Assembly: GCA_033980235.1 (NCBI GenBank) | Contig: CM067068.1 | Coordinates: 33,389,046 to 33,453,045 of the forward strand | Direction: 5' to 3' | Source: Diadema setosum | Lineage: Eukaryota > Echinodermata > Echinoidea > Diadematoida > Diadematidae | DNA length: 64,000 nucleotides | Shown here: in pieces, positions 23,638 to 32,264 of the stretch | Layout: each line of letters opens with the position of its first letter | How positions within the stretch are numbered: the first letter of the stretch is position 1 | Position numbers and translations under genes: made by a program | Notes under the pieces: generated by a model | Databases searched by the model: none | What the model was told of the DNA's origin: nothing | Seen by the model: the letters and a program-made list of their open reading frames with translations, nothing else

Positions 23638-23842
23638 GCGTTTTTTTTAAAGACGGCACAGATTGGGGCATGGCGCGTGTTAAACCTATGGGAAAAACGT
23701 TGGATTAGGGTTTATGATTAGGATTAGGGTTAGGGTTAGGGTTAGGGTTAGGGTTAGGGTTTGATGGTTAGGGTTAGGATTAGGATTAGGGTTAGGTTTA
23801 GGGATAGGGTCCCCAATCTGTGCCGTCTAAAAAAAAACACGC
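23638..23842. mobile_element. 205-bp inverted-repeat element filled with telomeric repeats
   Basis: The ends are inverted: GCG followed by a T run, then AGACGGCACAGATTGGGG on the left; its complement closes the right end at 23811-23842. TGGCCGGCG is duplicated at 23629-23637 and 23843-23851, and occurs once in the uninterrupted right arm. A 9-bp duplication with long ends would fit a Mutator-like MITE, but this is inference. The interior is mostly TTAGGG-type repeats. Confidence 0.85.
23703..23812 (+). repeat. Interstitial telomeric repeat (TTAGGG)n
   Basis: About six perfect GGTTAG units at 23730-23760, flanked by variant units (GGATTAG, TTTAGGG). TTAGGG is the ancestral animal telomere repeat, shared by deuterostomes and many protostomes. 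Confidence 0.95.
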
Positions 23843-24235
23843 TGGCCGGCGAGTGGAGCGAGCCGCCTTTAGCCACTCGTTCAGGGATGTGTACTTTTGT
23901 CGGTGTTGTTGCTTTATATTCTTTGACAAATTTGCGTACAAATTTGACGCAGAAAATACACACGGCACCAAAGCAAGCCGCGCGCGCTTGCTAACAAATT
24001 TGTACGCAAATTTGTCAAAGAATATAAATTTGTTAGTAAGCGCGCGCGGCTTGCCTTGGTGCCGTGTGTATTTTCTGCGTACACATTCCTGAACGAGTGG
24101 ATAAAGGCGGCTGGCTCCACTACTCGCCGGCCAACAGGTTTGTGGGGTAAACGCGCTATACGGGGGCACGCAGAGCGAGTCGCCTTGTTTAAAGGCTAGG
24201 TTGAAACCAGCGGCGGACCCATTTAATTTCGCTCG

Positions 24236-24384
24236 CTGGTTATAAAAAATAATGTCCGTATCTAAATAGTTATGTGACGTAAATGTCTGCTGACTTTCCG
24301 CGGGAGACATGGTTCAAGGTACAACATCTACGTATTAGTATTGGTTATAAAAAATAATGTCCGTATCTAAATAGTTATGCGTTT
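24236..24384 (+). repeat. Short direct duplication
   Basis: GGTTATAAAAAATAATGTCC and the bases after it (GTATCTAAATAGTTATG) occur at about 24237 and again at about 24342, 105 bp apart. The cause is not clear. Confidence 0.75.
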
Positions 24385-24509
24385 GTATTTCCATCTTGCA
24401 TTTTAAGTCGACTTTTATACTCAAATAATGAAATTAGTGCTTTGGTCGATAACAGTAGGACCCTATATAGGACCCGAGTTCACGAAGGTGGTACAGTTTA
24501 AACCATGGA

Positions 24510-24881
24510 CAATTTTTATTTCGTCATTGCGCTTGGTAAGAATGACCGTCTCAACCTATCAGTCCGCAGCCTAGGTAACCTTATCCAACCAGACTTATTG
24601 AAAACCACCTCCCCATGTAAGGGGTGGGATGGGTCCTTCACAATGGCCTGCAGTTTTGTAATGACAGCCCTCTCCGCCACATCTTCCAAACAGCTGACAG
24701 AGATTCCCATCACTTTACTCGCATGCCTTACAATCCTCTCCAGCTTGGCCCTGTTCCTAGCCGTTAGGCTATGGAACCATGCTAAGCAACAAAAGCAAAT
24801 TACTGACTGAATGACACTTTGGTAGAAAAGAGACAGCGTTTGACTCCTCACATGAAAAGAATTCATTTTTTTTTGTGTCAT
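24510..24881 (-). pseudogene. Non-LTR retrotransposon C-terminal fragment
   Basis: The minus frame of 121 codons encodes SLFYQSVIQSVICFCCLAWF, RNRAKLERIVRHASKVMG, DPSHPLHGEVVF and LPRLRTDRLRRSFLPSAM. This is the region after the RT of non-LTR elements that end in R-x-SF-P-A; DPSHPL and TxRxxxSF are its marker motifs. The RT domain is missing. The last 120 bp are repeated in reverse at 24955-25077. Confidence 0.75.
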
Positions 24882-24954
24882 TGTACAGTGATAGTATTTT
24901 TACATACACCTGTACACATGACATACACATGTGAGCACATACACCCATTGTGAA

Positions 24955-25077
24955 GGATCCATCCCACCCCTTACATGTACATGGGAAGGTGGTTTTCAAT
25001 AGGTCTGGTCGGATAAGGCTACCTAGGCTGCAGACTGATAGGTTGAGACGGTCATTTTTACCAAGTGCAATGATGCT
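24955..25077 (+). pseudogene. Inverted partial copy of the same retroelement end
   Basis: The plus strand encodes IVKDPSHPLHVHGKVVFN, then SGRIRLPRLQTDRLRRSFLP, nearly the same peptide as the minus fragment at 24510-24650. The two lie tail-out around a 300-bp spacer. Confidence 0.75.
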
Positions 25078-25299
25078 TTATAATAGCAAATTTATCAGGT
25101 GAATGTGGATAATGTCTGTCATGTAAACAATGTCTGACTCTTCATCGTACAGTTGAAGGATAATGGGCCCATGTGTGGATTTATTCTGGCAATATACGGT
25201 AATCATTTGGAGATAAATTGACGCTTATATAAACCAGTAGGATGATAATATTATTTTTTCAATTTCTGTAACATTGTATAGTGATAGTATTTTTACATA

Positions 25300-26004
25300 T
25301 GTGACCCTGCGCCTCAAAACAAACAAAAAGTCGCCAGACATGAATTTCTAGTTAAGACCATATTCTGAAAGAACAGACTTTAAGCTTTAAAATGATGTTT
25401 AACTCAAATCAAATGGACTCTCCTAACCTATCTAAATATTGGAGAGAAAGCACAAACTCAGGAAAAGTGTGAACTGAGAAAAGAGGCTCTTGATCTGAAG
25501 TACAGTGTCTATTCAAGCGTTTAATCTTTACCAAACCATGCTGGCTGTGCACTGAATGGGACAAAAAACAGGAAGTAAACCACCAGAGTAAGAACAATGA
25601 AGGGATTATTAGATTAAATTGAAATTAAGCATGCCTCATTAACACATTCTGTTCATAATTAATGCCAACTTTCAAAGCAGTAGCACTATCCTTCCAAAAG
25701 TTATTAGAGTTGAAAATGAAGAGTGTGGACAAGGTTTTTCAGAAATGAAAAAGGGATTCTAAAGACACACCTAATCACTCTATTCTACCAAAAATGTTCG
25801 AGATAAACTGCAAAAAAAAAAAAAAAACACACTTTCCTGCCCGTTTTATGATACCAAATTTTAGCATAATGTAAAAGAAGACCTGCTCTTTCAAAAAATA
25901 TGAAAACGTCAAGTTTGGCTAGGTTGACCCATTTCACTTATTTTCAGTCCTCACGCAAAATCAGTGTGTGCGACTTTATGTTCGTTTTGAGGTGCAAGGT
26001 CACA
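25300..26004 (+). mobile_element. Family A MITE, 705 bp, with a paralogous empty site nearby
   Basis: The ends TGTGACCCTGCGCCTCAAAA and its inverted counterpart at 25970-26004 (GCGACTTTATGTTCG...GGTCACA) are flanked by TA (25298-25299 and 26005-26006). The left flank GTGATAGTATTTTTACATA also occurs at 24888-24906 without an insertion. A poly-A run of 17 lies at 25811-25827. Confidence 0.85.
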
Positions 26005-26084
26005 TATGTAGACACGACATACACATGTGAGCATATACAATACACACAACACGTACAGTTGTATACAAACCCATAACAGATTTT

Positions 26085-26180
26085 CATACACACACATGCA
26101 CACACACACACACATATAGATGCACACATGCACACACACACACACACACACACACGGGCACAAAACAAAAACACACACAT
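26085..26180. repeat. (CA)n-rich tract
   Basis: Several CA runs with interruptions lie just after the MITE. Apparent minus frames rich in Cys and Val come from this repeat. Confidence 0.85.
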
Positions 26181-26719
26181 GTACAATGTATTTAGTTTTT
26201 TAGTGGATGATATTTACATATTGGAATATAGGGGTGTAATAATCTGTCAATTTTTTGGTGATGTAAAAGTACTGGTTTGTATGTTTATAATGTACTTTAT
26301 ATCCCAATTTTGGCAATAGTTATGGATTTTAACATACTGTACATGTTATGTAAACTGTACGTGTATTTTCTTTGTTTCATTTATCAAAGTATAGACATGT
26401 ATTGTTTGAATAACATCCCTGCACATGTACGTGTATTGTGCATTTTCTTTCAATTGATGAAGACATGTGCGCACATGTTTCGGGACATGGAAACAGGAAC
26501 TTTCATAGGGTGTGTACGTGTGTGGCTATGTCGTCTGTTTGGGTATGTGTATGTGGTATGCTTTTGCAGTGGGTTGATATGTGTCAGTGTTTTGGGTACG
26601 CAGCCGCACACTGACGCTGTGGGTGTGGATATGTGTAAAGGTATGTACAGCCGCGGAGCTATTTTAGTAGCCCTTTGGTTCAGCTGTACACTTGTGATGT
26701 GGGCGTGTATGAGTCGTGG

Positions 26720-26805
26720 GTAGGTGCGGGTGTGTCTGTGTGTGTGTGCGTTTGTGTGTGCTTGTGTGTGTGTGTGGGGGGGGGGGGTGGGTGGGTGTGG
26801 GTTTG
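26720..26805. repeat. (TG)n and G-run tract
   Basis: TG repeats lead into a G run near 26776-26788. The neighbouring 26.2-27.0 kb is TG- and GTATG-rich with no gene recognised. Confidence 0.8.
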
Positions 26806-27044
26806 CGTGTATTGTTTTTTAGTGTTGGGTGGGTAGGGTCACGAGCCATGCATGCTTTTTGCGTGTAATAAGACAAGTCATGTACATGTGCAGGGACCGA
26901 GTGCAATATTTTGATTATTACAATATGTGTACTTGCTGTACTTTGTTTAGTGTTATGTTACTTGTCTTTCAGTTATGTATACATATTTATTTTCCTTTAC
27001 ATGTGAAATTTTTAATGGAGACTGTTGCAAAGATTTTTATGCCG

Positions 27045-27095
27045 TAGTGCATGACAATAAACGATCTGAATCTGAATCTGAAATCTGAAAACACA
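27045..27095 (+). mobile_element. Retroelement-like 3-prime tail with TGAATC units
   Basis: ATGACAATAAACGATCTGAA is followed by two to three CTGAAT units. AATAAA plus a short tandem tail is typical of non-LTR or SINE ends. The body upstream was not recognised. Confidence 0.45.
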
Positions 27096-27099
27096 TGAC

Positions 27100-27800
27100 A
27101 TTCTTGTCTTGTGACAAAGCCGCGGTATTATGGAGTAAAGGTATACCTTTTTTTCGTTTGATACTTAGGCCCATGTCTGGATCCAGAAACAGTTTTCTGT
27201 ACATAAAGACGATCTATAAAATCCCTTATTGCAAAATCTTTTCCCGATTTATTTCAGGATTAGATTCTTGAATACTTTATTTGTTTAAATATCAACAGAA
27301 CATACTGGCGAATGTGGTATTTTTCACAATTTCTAAAGTTTGTTTAATTGCCTAATGTTGGGACTTAATGTGTTTCTCAGAACATTTTGAAATAGTGGTT
27401 AGTAACATTTCATTTTCATTTCATTATTTCCATATCCAAATCATACAAAATTTTTGTTACGTAGGACTAAACAGTAAAAGTGGAAGTGTCATAAAGCGAA
27501 AACAAACAATAGTACAATAGTAAAATAGCAACTACAAGCACATATGATCGTACATAATATACACATAATTTGATCTTCATGAAATCACTTTAAGTTGAAA
27601 AAGCACTAGCTAGAAAAAGAATATGGAAGGAACTTGCATAAGAAGCAAAGCTTATATTAGCAAGTTCCCCGAGTAAAAAAAAAAGAAAAAAGAAAAAAAA
27701 AAAGTCTATGCATACGTGCGCATATATTCACATAAATAAATGGGCATTCCGATTCAGAGGAGATAAGAGGAAGATGTACAAGTAAGGCAATGGGACCAGA
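27100..27800. other. Intergenic DNA, nothing recognised
   Basis: AT-rich with A runs at 27677-27703. No gene or repeat family recognised. Confidence 0.35.
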
Positions 27801-27801
27801 T

Positions 27802-27888
<87 letters not shown>
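27802..27888. repeat. (CA)n then (TA)n compound microsatellite
   Basis: About 22 CA units followed by about 21 TA units, directly abutting the left PLE arm. Confidence 0.95.
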
Positions 27889-27892
<4 letters not shown>

Positions 27893-28310
27893 GTACTGCA
27901 ACAAGTTCACTCGGTTGACATCAGGTTCATCCGTATTTTATTGCTACTCGGAGTTTCATGCCACCTTCATTTAGGGGCAATCATCAGGCAATGATTAAAT
28001 ACATCTCAGAAATGCATTTGGATTGAATTAACGCATTTTTAGCGCGTGATACCAAAACAAAAACAAAACAAAACAAACTATACGCGCCTGGACCATAGGG
28101 ACCAGTGCGCACTTAATCATATCCATTATTTACGTATATCGGGCAATGATTAAACCGTTGGACAATGCATCGACACCATAAGCTTGTGCGCTATGACCGT
28201 AGTTACCAGCGCATACTGAATCACATTCATTATTACGCAATAATAATAATTACAATTGTTCAATGCATCGGATAGACTTGACGCGCTTTATAGCGCGTGA
28301 CATAATAACA
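27889..28310 (-). repeat. Left long inverted repeat of a Penelope-like element (pLTR-like)
   Basis: The 422 bp match the reverse complement of 29101-29521 with few differences. Landmarks include GTTCACTCGGTTGACATCAG, TTTAGCGCGTGATACC and GCGCTTTATAGCGCGTGAC. Penelope-like elements are known to carry long terminal repeats that can be direct or inverted. A (TA)n run lies directly outside. Confidence 0.85.
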
Positions 28311-28585
28311 AAGTGACAAAGTAGCAATAGAGGCCAGTGCGTACTGAATCACTTTCATTATTACGTATGGGTAATAGCATCTGGAGATTTGCATTGATGT
28401 AAAGAAAGCCCAGGTGTATACATGCATCAAATTAACCAAATATGCGATGAATTATTAAACAAAATTGTTAAGAGTTATTAAACAAATAAATTGTAACGAA
28501 GATAGGTCACAATTAGATGCAGAATACTGAAAGATGGATTATTGCGGAAATCCTTCAGTAAACAGGAGGACACGACGATTTCAAT

Positions 28586-28919
28586 CTAAGACTTGAAATT
28601 ACAGATGTAGAATTTATTTTCATGGCGGCACTTCGACACAAGTTCTGGTCTCTTGTTTAGTAGCGTTTGCTTACTTGCGTTCATGATAAGAAGCTTCTCG
28701 GTGAGACATAGGTCGCACCTCTTTGACTTGCTGGTGTACGGGAAGGCATGGCTGGCGATGGACCATTCGATGGTATACGGTGTGCTGTTCTGGTTCAGGT
28801 TCCAGATGAATTTGGAAAGCTCCGTGCTGTTCTTGTACCTTTCGTGCCGGAAGGATTGGAGGTGGTTGTTGTACCTGAGCTTGAAGGGGGGCTCAGTGAC
28901 GCCGATATAGGTCATTCTT
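28586..28919 (-). pseudogene. Penelope-like element GIY-YIG endonuclease domain
   Basis: The minus strand encodes MTYIGVTEPPFKLRYNNHLQ, SFRHERYKNSTELSKFIWNL, then RCDLCLTEKLLIMNASKQTL and LNKRPELVSKCRH. This is the PLE form of the GIY-YIG nuclease: TYIG, the FKxRYxNH arginine, the TELSKFIW helix, the glutamate of EKL, and CDLC. The frame ends in a stop at 28586 and is intact over 110 codons. The upstream part of the protein is not on this strand; it appears on the opposite strand, starting about 28932. Confidence 0.88.
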
Positions 28920-28931
28920 TAGTCTGGCAGC

Positions 28932-29099
28932 ATCATCAAAAATCACAACTCGCAAACCATGAAAGATGTCAAGAAATCTAACAAGAAAACGTGCAACTGC
29001 CGGAACAAGGACCTCTGTCCACTCCAAGGGAATTGCCTTGCAACCAACCTCATCTACAACGCGGAGGTCATAACCCCAGACGAAAGAATGACCTATATT
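28932..29099 (+). pseudogene. Penelope-like linker region, inverted relative to the endonuclease
   Basis: The plus strand encodes IIKNHNSQT, CNCRNKDLCPLQGNC and NLIYNAEVITPDERMTYI. In intact PLEs this Cys-rich segment sits directly before the GIY-YIG domain. Here it ends at MTYI and runs straight into the right inverted repeat. The 16 bases AAAGAATGACCTATAT are shared, in inverted orientation, with the start of the minus endonuclease fragment (28905-28920). Confidence 0.85.
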
Positions 29100-29100
29100 A

Positions 29101-29521
29101 TGTTATTATGTCACGCGCTATAAAGCGCGTCAAGTCTATCCGATGCATTGGACAATTGTAATTATTATTATTGCGTAATAATGAATGTGATTCAGTATGC
29201 GCTGGTAACTACGGTCATAGCGCACAAGCTTATGGTGTCGATGCATTGTCCAACGGTTTAATCATTGCCCGATATACGTAATAATGGATATGATTAAGTG
29301 CGCACTGGTCCCTATGGTCCAGGCGCGTATAGTTTGTTTTGTTTTGTTTTTGTTTTGGTATCACGCGCTAAAAATGCGTTAATTCAATCCAAATGCATTT
29401 CTGGGATGTATTTAATCATTGCCTGATGATTGCCCCTAAATGAAGGTGGCATGAAACTCCGAGTAGCAATAAAATACGGATGAACCTGATGTCAACCGAG
29501 TGAACTTGTTGCAATACTTCT
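29101..29521 (+). repeat. Right long inverted repeat of the Penelope-like element
   Basis: Partner of 27889-28310. About 60 bp of further sequence (29522-29581) separate it from a (TA)n run. Confidence 0.85.
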
Positions 29522-29580
29522 GTCTAAAGCTCTTCCTTTGAGGATATCGAGCACTCTTCATAGAAGGATAGAATCACCAA

Positions 29581-29581
<1 letters not shown>

Positions 29582-29627
<46 letters not shown>
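29582..29627. repeat. (TA)n microsatellite
   Basis: About 22 TA units on the right of the PLE, matching the TA run on its left; the PLE may have inserted into a TA repeat. Confidence 0.9.
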
Positions 29628-29628
<1 letters not shown>

Positions 29629-29739
29629 GTTCAAACAAACACACACTGACACAGAAACATCCATGCAAACCCGAGAAAATAAACAGCACAGCACAAAGGA
29701 CAAAGGGTCATGAGACGAGGAAGCCAACGCGCATTCAGC

Positions 29740-29948
29740 ATGTCAGTATAGCTTGTCTAATGAAATAAGATCGGCATATGGAGACAATCACTGACTTGAA
29801 GCAAGGTTGTCTATTGTATTCAGTTTCCGTAACGAATGAATGAAAAAAAAATAACTTGATTTTAAATGTGCTAATGCTAATTGAATTTTTCATTTCCGTA
29901 GGAAGGGACTTCCGCATTTTGGGTCCACGATAAACAAAAGTATTTTGG

Positions 29949-29990
<42 letters not shown>

Positions 29991-30534
29991 GTTCGCTTTA
30001 AAGGTAGATGGATAGAGCTAGACTGTCTCGTGGGAAACTTATGTACGGAGTCATTAAGAACAAACATTGAATCAAAAACTGACGAAAGATTGCCAATAGT
30101 GTTATGGAGCTTGTTCTTGAATTCACTAAGTTGCATTTCTTTATGTATCAGTGATTTTATTCTGAATAAACAAATTATGAGTGTGTGCATATATGACTGA
30201 TTATTCTAAGAACCCTTTTCTGCAATAATAAAATCCTGTTAAGTAATGTTGATGAAGCATTTCCCCAAATTAAAATACCATAAATTAGATACGGAGAAAT
30301 GAACGTAGAATAAAGCATTAATAAATTTGCTGTTGGCAAAACACACTTGAGTTTAGCTATTATTCCTAAATTATGAGAAAGCAGTTTACAAATGGCATCA
30401 AGATGAACATTCCAGGAAAGTTTGTGATCTAAAGAAACACCAAGAAATTTAATAGAAGTAACTTTCATTATTGGAATATCATCCAATGATAAGGGCTTAG
30501 GAAGATCACTTAAGGTAATACTGAAAATCATATA
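29740..30534 (-). pseudogene. Non-LTR retroelement R, segment 4: RT thumb to C-terminus
   Basis: The minus strand encodes YMIFSITLSDLPKPLSL, IKFLGVSLDHKLSWNVHL, FISPYLIYGILIWGNAS and LLQKRVLRIIS (30190-30534), then FPTRQSSSIHLPLKRT and FVYRGPKMRKSLPTEMKN (29870-30030). It directly continues the frame of 31227-31387 once the MITE at 30535-31226 is ignored. A run of 39 A (29951-29989) reads as a phenylalanine tract in the middle of the frame. Jockey/CR1-like by motif; clade not fixed. Confidence 0.85.
29951..29989. repeat. 39-base A run within a retroelement frame
   Basis: A pure A run between TTTTGGGC and CGTTCGC. Neighbouring coding motifs continue on both sides. Confidence 0.95.
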
Positions 30535-31226
30535 TGTGACCCCGCACCACAAAAGCATCAAAAAGTCGCCAGACATGGAATTTTAGATAAGGGCAGATTC
30601 TGAAAGAGCAGACTTTAAGCTTTAAAAATTATGTATAACTCAATTCAAATGGACTCCCCTAACCTAACTAAATACGGGAAAGAAAGCACACACTTTGGGA
30701 AAGTGTGAACTGAGAAAAGAGGCTCTGAAGTACACGGTCTATTCAAGCATTTAATCTTTACCAAGCCGTGCTAGCTGTGACATGAAAGGGACAAAACACA
30801 GGATGCAAACCACCAGAGCGACAACAATGAAGGGATTATTAAATTAAGCTGAAATTAAAAATGTTTTACAAACACATTCTACCCATGATTAATGTTAACT
30901 TTCAAAGCAGTGGCGTCATCCTTTCAAAAGTTATTAGACTTGAAAGTGAAGAGTGTGCAAAGAATTTCAAGACATGAAAAGTGGCCTCCAAGACATACCT
31001 GATCATTCTACTCTTCCCCCAATAATTGCGGTAGAAAACTGCTAAAATACACTTTCCCATTCATGTTAAGATCCCAAACTGAAAAATGATGTACAACAAG
31101 GATAGTTTTTTTCAGTAAATGTGAAAAAATCAAGATCAACTTGCTTGAACCATTTCACCTTTTTTTGAGTCCTCATGTAAAATCAAGGGGCGCGACTTTT
31201 TGTTTGTTTTGTGATGCACGGTCACA
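30535..31226 (+). mobile_element. Family A MITE, 692 bp, inside a retroelement frame
   Basis: The ends TGTGACCCCGCACCACAAAA and its inverted counterpart (31193-31226) are flanked by TA (30533-30534, 31227-31228). On the minus strand the flanking codons give NLKK before and YMIF after, the conserved KTxYMIF junction of RT, so the target was coding DNA. Confidence 0.9.
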
Positions 31227-31387
31227 TATGAAGTATTTTTTCAAATTAAGGGATAACTTGTTAGCTTTCATCCAATCGATAACATAAATAAGTTCATCGT
31301 TCAATTTGGTAACGAGTTCAAAAGGGTCAGAATGAGAGTAAAATATGTTAGAATCATGAGCAATAATATAAACTGCAATACATTTAA
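31227..31387 (-). pseudogene. Non-LTR retroelement R, segment 3: catalytic core end
   Basis: The minus strand encodes CIAVYIIAHDSNIFYSHSD, PFELVTKLNDELIYVIDWMK and ANKLSLNLKK. The catalytic YADD/FADD box has decayed to IAHDSN, so the enzyme would be inactive. One extra base shifts the frame just before the MITE junction. Confidence 0.85.
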
Positions 31388-32264
31388 AGGGGATGGCTAC
31401 TAACTTATCAGTGGTAATCAGTGGGAATGCTGGGGGATGGTTGTTCCAATCTTTTTGGGATTCATTTAAGAGTACATTATATATCTATTGTTGTGTGAAA
31501 ATTATTTGCTTCAGAATTGTTTCATAATTTATTCAAGCCAACGGCGTAAATCCGTACTGATGAGTGGGGGGGGGGGGATGGTCACCATCACCACGATTAC
31601 AAGCCCATAACCGGACCGGCGCAGCCTTGGGGGGGGGGGGGGGAGCTTGGTGCCCCCCCCCCCCCACACACACACGCACACTTTACAGGGATGGGATCGG
31701 ATGTCCCACTCTTTTGCATGAAATGTAAAGTGAGAAGAAAGTGGCAGCAAAAATATGAAGACTTTTTGTTCTTGTTGGTTTTTTTTTTTTTTTGCTTGTC
31801 AGATGACTTGCGGCGGAAAATCAGACCATAAAAGTATGAAGACATTTTTTGTTTTTGAAATATCTGTGAGAGAGAGCGGAGCGACCGGGTTAAAACGGGG
31901 GGGGGGGGGGAGGGTGTGTATGGGGGGGGGGGGTGTCCCTCTCCCACACGAGGAAGATTTTGCATTTTTAGACCTAAAATTCAGCGATCTGGTGCACACT
32001 TTTGGTAACATTTTTGTTCGTTTTTTCTTTAAAAAACCAATAGAAAATGAAATATTCACAATATATTATTGAATGACTAAATCGTGGTATTTCAGCTCTT
32101 GCTCCGCCTGTGCGACATCACTGCGAAGGCCTACTAAATAGTGGGGCCTATCATCAGCGTAGACAGGATTGGGGAGCGGTTATGAGATCGTGAGGGAGCG
32201 AAGCAAGCGAGGGGGGGGGGGGAGGGTATGGTAGGGGGGTTTCTCCCTCCCACGGTGAAATTTT

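Larger units (their letters stand above)
23565..24198. repeat. Foldback element, interrupted in its left arm
   Basis: Outer arms: 23565-23637 pairs with 24126-24198 (both read TAGCCTTTAAACAAGGCGAC from the outside). Middle arms: 23843-23897 pairs with 24078-24133. Inner arms: 23950-24000 pairs with 24018-24080 (CGCAGAAAATACACACGGCA and its complement). On the right, outer and middle arms are contiguous; on the left they are split by the element at 23638-23842. A 170-codon minus frame crosses the palindrome and is judged accidental. Confidence 0.85.

Noticed and set aside
23703..23812. A true chromosome end or fusion point
   Set aside because: The telomeric block is enclosed by inverted ends and a target duplication inside a foldback, with unique DNA on both sides.
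23798..24310. 170-codon minus-strand open frame across the foldback
   Set aside because: It crosses palindrome arms and the telomeric element end, its peptide repeats only because the DNA is inverted, and no domain is recognisable.
27889..29521. LTR retrotransposon
   Set aside because: The long repeats are inverted, not direct, and the coding parts are PLE linker and GIY-YIG domain; no gag, protease or integrase is present.
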